A stretch of 64,000 nucleotides of DNA, taken from IMG/VR virus record IMGVR_UViG_3300008448_000032, positions 22,903-86,902 of that record. The stretch is one strand, 5' to 3'. Source of the stretch: a virus. Position 1 is the stretch's first letter; each line of letters opens with the position of its first letter. The notes beneath the pieces were generated by a model. The model searched no databases. It worked only from the letters and a program-made list of their open reading frames with translations, and had not been told where the DNA came from. The position numbers were made by a program, and so were the translations under genes. This document shows positions 7,898 to 15,168 of this stretch, in pieces.

Positions 7898-8794
7898 ATG
7901 AAAAAAATAAAACTATTCGAAAACTATTCTTTAGAGAATTATGAAAGAGAGATAGAAGAATCTATTTATGAAAAATGGTCTTCTAGAAATGGGGATTCTT
8001 TATATCTATTAGAATCCATGGGTTCTGAAGAGGAAGATAGGCTGGATTGGCTTGATGATGAGGAATTAACACCGGGAGAAATGAGAGCTTTGGAGAGAGA
8101 TCTTCAAGTTATTTCTAAAGAGCAACTAGCTGCTTTGTATCTAAAAGCTTTAGGACAATATGAATTCGGGGATCCAGAAAGAATGAAAGGAAGAAGATCT
8201 AAATCAGAGGTTGTTCAAGAAGACGTATATGTAACTGGAATCCCAGGAATAGAAGAATTTTGCTCTGAAGACTGGAAAAGCGGAAATCTATTTATTGGTC
8301 CTAGTGCTCTTTCTGATGCGATAGGACTGAGATCTTTGGGTACTGTAACAAGAACAGTTAATAAATTTAGACTTCTTTTAGACGGAGAATCAGAGGGAAG
8401 ATATGACGAGGTGGTTTACCCTAAAGTTATAAATGCGTTTGATTTTTTCAAAGGAAAATCTCCAGAAGTTATACAGGGAATAGCTGCAGGGGGAATACAA
8501 AATCCAGAAACTTCTAAAGAGCACAGATCTGTTCTTAAAGGATCTGGTATTTCTAAAGCTGATTCTCTAATAATAGGAAAATTGGTTCATTCTCTTTTTA
8601 AAGATTATATGTCTAATTCTTTTTTCAGGAAGAATGTTTGTAAAGCTCAAAGCTCTGCTATATCTTCTATTTCCAAATCTAAAAGAATATCTCCTGAAGA
8701 GCTGGAAACATCATATAAAAATTATCTAATATCTCAAAAAATGTTAGATAAATTCAATTGGTGCGGACTTTATTCTAAATATGGGATCTACTAA
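7898..8794 (+). CDS. Unrecognised alpha-helical protein, weak capsid-targeting-like N-terminus
   Basis: I place the start at the ATG at 7898 (298 residues), preceded by an A-rich leader, because the longer frame overlaps the upstream gene. The N-terminus (IKLFE then NY; also YSLE) has the length and aromatic/charged character of the neighbouring targeting motifs but is a weaker match. It is followed by a very acidic stretch (about residues 20-75). The C-terminal two thirds look helical, with a Lys/Ser-rich end. No domain is recognised. It converges with a minus-strand membrane protein whose stop codon overlaps this one by four bases. Confidence 0.72.
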   Translation: MKKIKLFENYSLENYEREIEESIYEKWSSRNGDSLYLLESMGSEEEDRLDWLDDEELTPGEMRALERDLQVISKEQLAALYLKALGQYEFGDPERMKGRRSKSEVVQEDVYVTGIPGIEEFCSEDWKSGNLFIGPSALSDAIGLRSLGTVTRTVNKFRLLLDGESEGRYDEVVYPKVINAFDFFKGKSPEVIQGIAAGGIQNPETSKEHRSVLKGSGISKADSLIIGKLVHSLFKDYMSNSFFRKNVCKAQSSAISSISKSKRISPEELETSYKNYLISQKMLDKFNWCGLYSKYGIY

Positions 8795-9273
8795 AAATTA
8801 AAATTTCCTAGAAAAAGAAGAAAGGAAATTACCAAAAGAAATTCATAATGTCTTTTTATGTAAATCTTAGGGTTTATACAATCAACATAATTTATTCTTT
8901 CATAGAAATAATCACATCTATCTCTATCTGATAAAGAAAATTCCATATTTGATTTTTCTAAAAATTCTGAATTTTGTTTAGATTCCCATTCGTAAAACAC
9001 CTCAGCTTCCATACACATATCCAATACGGTTTCCCGAGTAAGAATTACCCTCTTGTGTTCTGCAATTATTAAAAGGGGAATAAAAAATCCTAGGAAATAA
9101 GTATTATAATAAAATTCTATTCCAGCAGATACTAGGATTAGAAAAGAGTAGAGACCTAAACTAGATTTCTTACCCGTAAATAATATAGGAAAAATTCTAA
9201 ACATTTTAGAGGTCTCGGGACATTCCCGATATAAAGATCTGTAGAATTTTTCTGATTTCGATTCTTTTTCCAT
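8791..9273 (-). CDS. Small membrane protein, function unknown
   Basis: The best start is the ATG at 9273 (160 residues); the longer frame to 9345 would overlap the divergent gene and its promoter. A hydrophobic hairpin (about residues 40-67, SFLILVSAGIEFYY and FLGFFIPLLII) suggests two membrane passes. A third hydrophobic segment lies at the extreme C-terminus (FLLVISFLLFLG). The loop between is charged and Cys/Tyr-containing. It could be a superinfection-immunity or membrane-modifying protein, but nothing in the sequence decides this. It is one of only three minus-strand genes here and is divergent from a DUF1566-like gene. Confidence 0.62.
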   Translation of the reverse strand: MEKESKSEKFYRSLYRECPETSKMFRIFPILFTGKKSSLGLYSFLILVSAGIEFYYNTYFLGFFIPLLIIAEHKRVILTRETVLDMCMEAEVFYEWESKQNSEFLEKSNMEFSLSDRDRCDYFYERINYVDCINPKIYIKRHYEFLLVISFLLFLGNFNF

Positions 9274-9285
9274 TTTAAAATAATT

Positions 9286-9297
9286 GATATATAAATC
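9286..9297. promoter_or_regulatory. Candidate promoter box, possibly bidirectional
   Basis: GATATATAAATC lies in the 35-base gap between divergent ATGs at 9273 (-) and 9309 (+). Its TATATA core is self-complementary, so one box might serve both directions; the plus-strand match to the recurring motif is better. Confidence 0.5.
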
Positions 9298-9308
9298 AAA
9301 TATAAGAA

Positions 9309-9704
9309 ATGTCTCGTATAATAAAAATCGGCCATATAGAAGCATTAATAGATTATCCGGAAGATGTCGTAAATACTCATTGGGATCTAGCAGAAGAAAA
9401 GATAAAGAATAATTACGGAAAAGGATGGAGACTTCCTACAGTGGAAGAACTCCTTTATATAAAAGATTTATCCCTGGAGTTCGGTATTTTTTCAGATTTC
9501 AATGTCGACGATGATTATTGGACATCTAAATCCGGAGAGCCTGGTTATATTCCAGATCGTAATGAGTTCGGCGAAGATTTTAGATGGTTCTATCAGGTGA
9601 GAATGCCCAATAATAAAGATCTCCAGGGTTTCGAGGATTCCCAGAAAGAATTTCTTTGTCACGTAGATTATTACGGAAATATTTTACCGGTAAGAGATAT
9701 ATAA
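9309..9704 (+). CDS. DUF1566-like (Lcl C-terminal type) protein, paralogue 1
   Basis: This 131-residue protein carries the signature GWRLPTVEELLYI, followed about 30 residues later by DYWTS and ending with NILPVRDI. This is the typical frame of DUF1566/Lcl-type domains, which have a C-type-lectin-like fold in bacterial surface proteins. It has no signal peptide. Two shorter relatives follow at 10506 and 10880, around a cell-wall hydrolase gene. The family often binds ligands, so a receptor or carbohydrate-binding role is possible, but nothing here proves display on the virion. Confidence 0.75.
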   Translation: MSRIIKIGHIEALIDYPEDVVNTHWDLAEEKIKNNYGKGWRLPTVEELLYIKDLSLEFGIFSDFNVDDDYWTSKSGEPGYIPDRNEFGEDFRWFYQVRMPNNKDLQGFEDSQKEFLCHVDYYGNILPVRDI

Positions 9705-9706
9705 AA
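9696..9706 (+). promoter_or_regulatory. Candidate late promoter box overlapping gene end
   Basis: GATATATAAAA overlaps the last codons of the upstream gene and lies eight bases before the ATG at 9715. Confidence 0.5.
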
Positions 9707-9714
9707 TAAAAACT

Positions 9715-10506
9715 ATGAAAACTATTAAAAATTTTAACGAATTTGTATCCGAATCTATTTTAGATTCACCTATTTTCCAAAAAATTGGATCACTTGTTAA
9801 ATCCACCCTGAATAGATCGGTAAATACTACTGAATATGAAAATGAGGTGGAAAAAGGAGATGCTGCAGAACCCGGAGGAGTTATGGGAGAATCCCCTATA
9901 GGAAGAGGAACTTCATTAGAATCCGATATGAAATTTACCAAAGAAGAGATGGAAACCTTTGGAGAAAAAATAGGAATAACCGATAAAGGAGACAAGGCAA
10001 AATTGGAACAGCCCTCCACCGGTCCTATAGGAAATATATCAAATTCTGCGTATGCTAACCTAAATGTTTCTACAAGAGGAATCCCGGGTACGGATGGTGG
10101 AAATCTTGGATGTGCTGCTGCGACTTCTATAATGTTCTATCGGGCAACTGGATATTCCTTAGCCGGGGGAACGACGGTTTGTATAGGAACTCTTACCATA
10201 TATGACGAATTGGATAAGAAAAGTAAAGAACCTTTATCTCCTTGGAAAAAGGTAACAGATTGGAAAAATGATTACATGCCTGGTGATATTATCGTTACTA
10301 GAAGAAGATCCAGACCTGGACATATCGGGGTAGTGGTTAATGATGGAAATATAATTTCAAATTCTTCATCTGGATTTAAAGGAGATAAAATGGGACAAAT
10401 AGAAGAAAATTACACTATAAAATCCTGGGATAGCGTAGCTAGAAGAAATCCTACGGAAACCGCAATATTTAGATACCAAGGTCCTTACAAGAACAGCTGG
10501 TCTTAA
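9715..10506 (+). CDS. Candidate capsid-packaged cysteine peptidoglycan hydrolase (NlpC/P60- or CHAP-like)
   Basis: This 263-residue protein begins IKNFNEFVSE then SI (Glu at residue 13), one of the best matches to a T4-type capsid-targeting sequence. A low-complexity linker runs to about residue 105. The C-terminal domain has a catalytic-type Cys in NLGCAAATS (Cys133), a MPGDIIVT segment and His203 in RPGHIGVVVNDG, the order and spacing of NlpC/P60 and CHAP amidases/endopeptidases that cut peptidoglycan. There is no signal peptide. The final stop overlaps the next gene start (TAATG), so the two are probably coupled. If packaged, the enzyme would be released at infection rather than at lysis. 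The hydrolase call is fairly sure; packaging is inferred. Confidence 0.8.
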   Translation: MKTIKNFNEFVSESILDSPIFQKIGSLVKSTLNRSVNTTEYENEVEKGDAAEPGGVMGESPIGRGTSLESDMKFTKEEMETFGEKIGITDKGDKAKLEQPSTGPIGNISNSAYANLNVSTRGIPGTDGGNLGCAAATSIMFYRATGYSLAGGTTVCIGTLTIYDELDKKSKEPLSPWKKVTDWKNDYMPGDIIVTRRRSRPGHIGVVVNDGNIISNSSSGFKGDKMGQIEENYTIKSWDSVARRNPTETAIFRYQGPYKNSWS

Positions 10507-10883
10507 TGAAAAGATTTATAGCAGGAAGAGTAGAAGTTTGTCTCGGATATGATTTTGAAGAGATGGATAAATCTGATGCTATAGAAAAATGCAAACAATT
10601 AGGCCCCGAATGGAGATTGCCAAATGAGAATGAAATCAGGTACATTTGCCAAAATTTATCTTACGGAGGGAATTCTGATTTTTGGACTTCTAGTGGAACC
10701 TTGGGAGGAATAGTTAATCGAAGAGGAAAATTCCTTAATGAACCCTCATATTGGATGGGAGAGCCCGAAGGAAGGAGTAGGTCATATATATATGATTGTC
10801 AATTTACAGGAAATAGATGTTTTCAAGTATTCGATAGATCTAGAAAGACGAATTCTGTATTTATGGGCGTTAGAGAGATATGA
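10506..10883 (+). CDS. DUF1566-like protein, paralogue 2
   Basis: This 125-residue protein has the same frame as its neighbour at 9309: EWRLPNENEIRYI, then SDFWTSSG and a terminal GVREI. Gly- and Arg-rich loops lie between (about residues 65-100), where lectin-like folds usually vary. It starts on the stop codon of the hydrolase gene (TAATG) and its end overlaps the third paralogue by four bases. The three therefore read as one operon, which suggests a joint role. No signal peptide is seen. Fold assignment is by motif only. Confidence 0.72.
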   Translation: MKRFIAGRVEVCLGYDFEEMDKSDAIEKCKQLGPEWRLPNENEIRYICQNLSYGGNSDFWTSSGTLGGIVNRRGKFLNEPSYWMGEPEGRSRSYIYDCQFTGNRCFQVFDRSRKTNSVFMGVREI

Positions 10884-11203
10884 AAATGATAGATCTAGGA
10901 CATACAATAATGGAGATTTCTGAAGATTCTAAAGATGGAAAATGGAAGGATTTCAATGAGTTATCAGAGAAAGAGGGATTTAGATTTCCTACTTTAAATG
11001 AGCTAAGGTATTTATATTCACTAAAAAAAGATCTCGGAATAGGAGATTTTGCTGATAGATGGTTTTGGTCTTCTGAAGTTATGGAAAGAAACATATATTC
11101 TCCTGGATCTAAATATTATTTTAAAGATTTTAGGGATGGAATAGAAGATTGGGAATACGCATATATGAGATCTGCTTGTCTTATAAGAGTTTACGATAAA
11201 TAG
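10880..11203 (+). CDS. DUF1566-like protein, paralogue 3
   Basis: The shortest (107 residues) and most diverged member keeps FRFPTLNELRYL and RWFWSSEV, and ends with a diverged CLIRVYDK. It begins four bases inside the preceding paralogue and is followed within about 15 bases by a hairpin terminator, which ends the hydrolase/DUF1566 operon. The three paralogues are clearly different from one another, so the duplications are old or diversifying. Function unknown. Confidence 0.68.
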   Translation: MKMIDLGHTIMEISEDSKDGKWKDFNELSEKEGFRFPTLNELRYLYSLKKDLGIGDFADRWFWSSEVMERNIYSPGSKYYFKDFRDGIEDWEYAYMRSACLIRVYDK

Positions 11204-11213
11204 TCAAACAAAA

Positions 11214-11240
11214 AAACCAGAATCTTTTGGATCCTGGTTT
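11214..11240. terminator. Hairpin terminator between convergent genes
   Basis: AAACCAG and CTGGTTT form the base of a stem with one mismatch above it, flanked by A on the left and a short, broken T-rich stretch on the right. It separates the operon ending at 11203 (+) from the methyltransferase ending at 11262 (-). Confidence 0.65.
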
Positions 11241-11261
11241 ATCTTAAATCTATTTTATTTA

Positions 11262-12269
11262 TTATTTTAATTTTTTTCTTAAAATAACTCCCGCTTGGTA
11301 GGAAGGAACTGGAACACCCGGATACATTTTAGGGTAAGTTCTCATAAATAGAGTTTCTGGAATGTGTCTGTGCATATAAAGACCATAGTACTCCATATCC
11401 GGATTATTCTTAAGAACCTCATCCATAATCATAGAAGATAGTAAATAAGGTTTTTTATTCTGAATCATATCTTTGATTAGAGTAACAAAGTATCCACCTG
11501 GCTTTAAAAATTCAATACCTTGTGTGTACATACCATTAACAAGATCCCAATATTCGCTTCCTTTAGTTAGACCGATATTATTTGGATGCTCATAATCGAA
11601 AGTTTTATCATTTAAAGTTCCATCTGCATTTTTAGCCATTCCCCTTTGTGGAGCATCTGAAGATTTCCCACTTAATTTAGGATATGGAGTACCGTTAACG
11701 ATTAGGGATAATTGACCTCTCTCGATACCCGAGCTTTCTAAATTCTGAGTTGTATTTCTAGCATCTCCTTGAACCAACTTAGCAACAACATCATTTCTTT
11801 CTACCTGAGCTGCAATGTTGTTATAAGCAATCTGGGGATACTCTAGCTCAACTCCGATCGAATTCCTACCGTTATTATATGCTTCAACCAAAGTCGTTCC
11901 TGTTCCACATGTAGGATCAAATACCCAATCTCCTGGTTGAGTTAGATTCTGTATTGCCCATCTATACCCTTGCCAGTGTCCTGGACATAGGTGCTTATCC
12001 TCTTGCTTAGGATAATACTTATATCTTGCAGACTGAGAATAGTATTTGTCTCTTTGGGTATCGTAGATTTCACCTAAGAAATTTTGGGTATAATCCGTAG
12101 TGTGATAATCAGAAGGCAATTCCATTCTTACCAAAAGTTCTTCTGTAGGAGTAATATCGTTTCTGTAAACGCTTTTATCCTTAGGATCTTTTTTGATTTT
12201 TTCTACTGGAGCTGGAGCTTCTTTAGGTTTAGTTTTGTCCTCGAAAGGAACTTGTTTCATTTCAATCAT
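11262..12269 (-). CDS. DNA methyltransferase (N4-cytosine/N6-adenine type)
   Basis: This 335-residue protein has the SAM-binding motif I (VFDPTCGTGTTLVEA), followed by an acidic strand (SIGVELEYPQIA), as in amino-methyltransferases. The catalytic motif IV would be expected as S/D/N-P-P-Y; here the corresponding position reads NGTPYP, a departure. It is likely to modify phage DNA to evade host restriction, or to regulate it. About 90 N-terminal residues, Lys/Pro-rich at first, precede the domain. It is on the minus strand and divergent from the SleB-like gene. The ATG at 12269 and the in-frame ATG at 12260 are both possible starts. Family is fairly sure; activity is uncertain. Confidence 0.82.
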   Translation of the reverse strand: MIEMKQVPFEDKTKPKEAPAPVEKIKKDPKDKSVYRNDITPTEELLVRMELPSDYHTTDYTQNFLGEIYDTQRDKYYSQSARYKYYPKQEDKHLCPGHWQGYRWAIQNLTQPGDWVFDPTCGTGTTLVEAYNNGRNSIGVELEYPQIAYNNIAAQVERNDVVAKLVQGDARNTTQNLESSGIERGQLSLIVNGTPYPKLSGKSSDAPQRGMAKNADGTLNDKTFDYEHPNNIGLTKGSEYWDLVNGMYTQGIEFLKPGGYFVTLIKDMIQNKKPYLLSSMIMDEVLKNNPDMEYYGLYMHRHIPETLFMRTYPKMYPGVPVPSYQAGVILRKKLK

Positions 12270-12300
12270 TTCTCAATTTTTAATTAATTATTATAATGAA

Positions 12301-12310
12301 TTTTATATCT
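12301..12310 (-). promoter_or_regulatory. Candidate promoter box for the methyltransferase
   Basis: On the minus strand this reads AGATATAAAA, about 31 bases upstream of the ATG at 12269. It is a weaker match to the recurring box. Confidence 0.35.
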
Positions 12311-12332
12311 CGATTTTATAAAATTATTTCGG

Positions 12333-12342
12333 GATATATAAA
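12333..12342 (+). promoter_or_regulatory. Candidate late promoter box
   Basis: GATATATAAA lies 14 bases before the GTG start at 12357. It forms a divergent pair with the methyltransferase box on the other strand. Confidence 0.55.
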
Positions 12343-12356
12343 AAAATATTATTAAA

Positions 12357-13421
12357 GTGAACAATCTTAATAGATTCTGCGAATGGGCGATCAATGAAGC
12401 CTCTTATTTTACTAAATGGGCTTCTACCCCATCGAACATAACAGCAGCTCAAAAAAGAGACATTGAATCCAAAGTAGAAGCTTCTTCTTCTGTTGATATG
12501 GAAATTCTTAAAAATTTCAATCCTTCTTATAGCTCTAGATATTGGGAGGCTTTAAAAATAAGATTGGGAGAAAATAAAATAAAATTTAAATATGGAAACA
12601 CCTCAGCAATTCCTAAGCAGTGGATATATTGGGGAGAAAAGGTAATATATTCCGACAAAAGACCACTCCTTTCTAGAAATAACTCAACTAAAGAGGAGGT
12701 TTTAGCTTATTTTCCTATCCCATTCAACGGAGTAGTTCTAGATAAATTTTGGGTTGTTGCAGTATGGAAAAACGCTTCGGGAGTAAATATGTTAAGGGAA
12801 ATGTCTTTAAAGACATACCTTACTAAAAGTACTAGGGATATAATAGATATTTATTTTAAGGGATATTCTTCCCCGGTGACCAATAAATCAAATCCCAAAG
12901 ATTATTGGACCCTTATCGCTATAATGGCCTGTGAAAATTTTCCAGAACAATCTCAGGGAATGGCAGATGTTGCTCAATCTATATACAATAGATATTATGT
13001 TAATGGAAAGCCTTACGGTAAAACCATATCTGAAATAATACTTGCTAAAGGACAATACGAACCCGTTACAAAAGGATTAAAGAAAGGAGCAGACTGGAAA
13101 AATGTAAATAGCAGATCTAAAGCTATAAGTGTTTATATGAAGACTAAAGGAAGTACATCAGATGTAGCTAATAAAGCAATAAATAATGCTATAGCTGCAC
13201 AATCCGGTAAATCTTATGTCTCCCAGGCAAAATCCCACGTGAAGACAAGAACAGAATTTTTGGCTTCTTCTCCTAAGTCTTCTTCCGCGGTTTCTCCGGT
13301 AGAAAGATCTGATCCAAAAAAACACAATTCTTTTTTCTGGAACTATGCCGGAAAAAATCAATATTATGCTAAAAAAGATTTCTCAGCAAAGCCTATCCCA
13401 TCGGAAGTTAAGATCGCTTAA
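12357..13421 (+). CDS. Candidate capsid-packaged cell-wall hydrolase (SleB-like)
   Basis: This 354-residue protein uses a GTG start placed just after the promoter box. The N-terminus (LNRFCEWAINE then AS, Glu at residue 14) fits the capsid-targeting pattern. After an unassigned region, residues about 180-310 resemble the SleB/hydrolase_2 family, which cuts peptidoglycan glycan strands: IAIMACENFPEQSQGMADVA (Glu193 as the likely catalytic acid), SIYNRYY, TISEIILAKGQYEPV, and a later HNSFFWNYA. There is no signal peptide. It is the second muralytic enzyme in this region with such an N-terminus. Hydrolase family is fairly likely; packaging is inferred. Confidence 0.8.
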   Translation: MNNLNRFCEWAINEASYFTKWASTPSNITAAQKRDIESKVEASSSVDMEILKNFNPSYSSRYWEALKIRLGENKIKFKYGNTSAIPKQWIYWGEKVIYSDKRPLLSRNNSTKEEVLAYFPIPFNGVVLDKFWVVAVWKNASGVNMLREMSLKTYLTKSTRDIIDIYFKGYSSPVTNKSNPKDYWTLIAIMACENFPEQSQGMADVAQSIYNRYYVNGKPYGKTISEIILAKGQYEPVTKGLKKGADWKNVNSRSKAISVYMKTKGSTSDVANKAINNAIAAQSGKSYVSQAKSHVKTRTEFLASSPKSSSAVSPVERSDPKKHNSFFWNYAGKNQYYAKKDFSAKPIPSEVKIA

Positions 13422-13433
13422 GATATATAAATA
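13422..13433 (+). promoter_or_regulatory. Candidate late promoter box
   Basis: GATATATAAATA starts right after the preceding stop codon, eight bases before the ATG at 13442. Confidence 0.55.
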
Positions 13434-13441
13434 AAAAGAGG

Positions 13442-13876
13442 ATGTCAAGAATATACGATTACGGAGCTTTTTCAAATAATAAATCTAAATTTTCGGATTC
13501 GGGTAATAAATTTGGGTACGAGATGTCTTTTGTCGATATAGATATATCGGGAAAGCCTAAAGAATTTAGAGATATAATTGATGTTAAAGTTTTTATTGAA
13601 TATTCCACTAACGTCGTTTCCAATAAAAGAGGTCTAGAAAGAGTTGATTTTTCCGTAGATTGTATAGAGCTTATAATGGATATTGAAAATTCCGTCGGGA
13701 AGAACGAGGAGATAGATTTTGATCTTATCCCAGGAAAAACTATAGATTACGGCCAGGTTAAGTATACCATAAATGAATTTCCTATACCTTCTTATCCTCA
13801 AAGAATAGAAATAAATATGAACGGGTTTACAGATCCTACGAGGTTTGATGTAATGGTTTATTTTGGAAATAACTAG
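13442..13876 (+). CDS. Hypothetical protein
   Basis: This 144-residue protein has a beta-rich pattern (alternating hydrophobic strands, about residues 25-140), no signal peptide, no membrane segment and no recognised motif. It has its own promoter box and stops two bases before the next gene, whose N-terminus resembles a targeting sequence. It may work with that protein, but the sequence gives no function. Confidence 0.65.
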   Translation: MSRIYDYGAFSNNKSKFSDSGNKFGYEMSFVDIDISGKPKEFRDIIDVKVFIEYSTNVVSNKRGLERVDFSVDCIELIMDIENSVGKNEEIDFDLIPGKTIDYGQVKYTINEFPIPSYPQRIEINMNGFTDPTRFDVMVYFGNN

Positions 13877-13878
13877 GA

Positions 13879-14847
13879 ATGAGAGAAATTCTAGAATACG
13901 AAAGTTTTAATCCTCTTCACGAATCTAAAAAATATGAGGGCCTAAGATCTGTTAAAAAAACTTGGGGTGGAGAATACATTCTAGACGTTGACGATTATCA
14001 AAAGACAAACAGCAAACCTTTAAAGGGATCTATATTAATAGGAAAGGATAGCGGAAAAGCCGTTGCTCTTACATATTTAAATCCGGATGGAAGCGAATCT
14101 AAATACCTTTGGGTTCCTTATTTCGGAGCTTATATGAATAGAAATACCGCAGGAGGGATAAGCTCTATTAAAATAACACCTTATAAAAATTGGTTATCGC
14201 AGTCAGAAAATGAAAAAAAGCTTGAAGATTTTTTAGATGGATTTCAAGAATCTATAGAAAAAGAAAAAACTGAAAGCGAGAAAACCGTAGGACTTCAGGC
14301 ACAAAAAGATTTAGACCTTATATTAGACATGTACGGAATAAATTCTCCGATAGAAAAATTTGAAAAAGGGGATAGAGAAAATGAATGGAGAGCTATTCTA
14401 GAAAATGGATTTGTCGTCATAATAAAAAAGAGATCTTCTGAGGATCTTGTAGGAGAATTTAGAATTTACCCCAAGGAAAAAGAAGAATTTCCATATATAG
14501 AGATAAGCACGGAAAAAAATGAGAAAGGGTTTAAATTTAAAAGACCCGGAGAATATATGATTCGAAGAAGAATAGATATGACCGACCTCAAAAAAGATCC
14601 CGTAGCTTTATACCTGTTTAAGAATATAACAGGTCTCCAAGAATATGAGGACGAAAAATCATTATTGAACTATTTTGAATCTCTAGTAAAATCTCAGGAT
14701 ACTTCTTACCAAATGTCGGATGATTCCAGATCTTATAAGAGTGGACAGTCCGAAAGAGAAGAAATAAATCTGGTTTCCAAATTACTAGAGGATTTCTTAA
14801 CTTCTAAAAAAATAGAAGAAATCTACACAAAGAACAAAAAAAGATAG
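13879..14847 (+). CDS. Unrecognised protein with capsid-targeting-like N-terminus
   Basis: This 322-residue protein begins ILEYESFNPLHE then SK (Glu at residue 15), fitting the hydrophobic-x-Glu then Ser pattern of the other candidates. The next section (about residues 20-90) is beta-like with GSILIGKDSGKAVALTYLNPDG. Highly charged Glu/Lys helices follow (about residues 105-150), then a second mixed domain. No catalytic motif is recognised. It begins two bases after the upstream stop and is probably co-transcribed with it. Confidence 0.72.
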   Translation: MREILEYESFNPLHESKKYEGLRSVKKTWGGEYILDVDDYQKTNSKPLKGSILIGKDSGKAVALTYLNPDGSESKYLWVPYFGAYMNRNTAGGISSIKITPYKNWLSQSENEKKLEDFLDGFQESIEKEKTESEKTVGLQAQKDLDLILDMYGINSPIEKFEKGDRENEWRAILENGFVVIIKKRSSEDLVGEFRIYPKEKEEFPYIEISTEKNEKGFKFKRPGEYMIRRRIDMTDLKKDPVALYLFKNITGLQEYEDEKSLLNYFESLVKSQDTSYQMSDDSRSYKSGQSEREEINLVSKLLEDFLTSKKIEEIYTKNKKR

Positions 14848-14880
14848 AAACTTTTCTCTTTTATTTTTCTATTATCCTTG

Positions 14881-15162
14881 ATGGAAATAGATAAGTCTTT
14901 TATTCTCAATAAGGGAGAAACTTTAATACTTAAAAAGAAGGGTGGTTTTATTTATATGGAATTTACCAGAAGAAATGAGAAACACCTTCACGACATCATA
15001 GAATTAGAATATAGAAATTCTAGGAGTAAGAAGAAGGACCCTTCGACTTGGATAATCGAAAAAGATTTTATCTCTAGAATTCTTTACGAGATAAATTCTT
15101 GTGGGTTTGAATTTCACGAGATCAAAAAGGTAGAAAAAATAAACAAAAAAGAATCAAAATGA
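14881..15162 (+). CDS. Small charged hypothetical protein
   Basis: I take the ATG at 14881 (93 residues) over the TTG just before it. The protein is rich in Lys and Glu, with a short hydrophobic strand near the start (FILNKGETLILKKKGGFIYMEF) and a mostly helical, charged C-terminus. There is no recognised motif. It lies six bases upstream of another unrecognised gene. Confidence 0.55.
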   Translation: MEIDKSFILNKGETLILKKKGGFIYMEFTRRNEKHLHDIIELEYRNSRSKKKDPSTWIIEKDFISRILYEINSCGFEFHEIKKVEKINKKESK

Positions 15163-15168
15163 TTCATA

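Noticed and set aside
9274-9345. N-terminal extension of the minus-strand membrane protein
   Set aside because: It would run through the divergent promoter and into the opposite gene; the ATG at 9273 is better placed.
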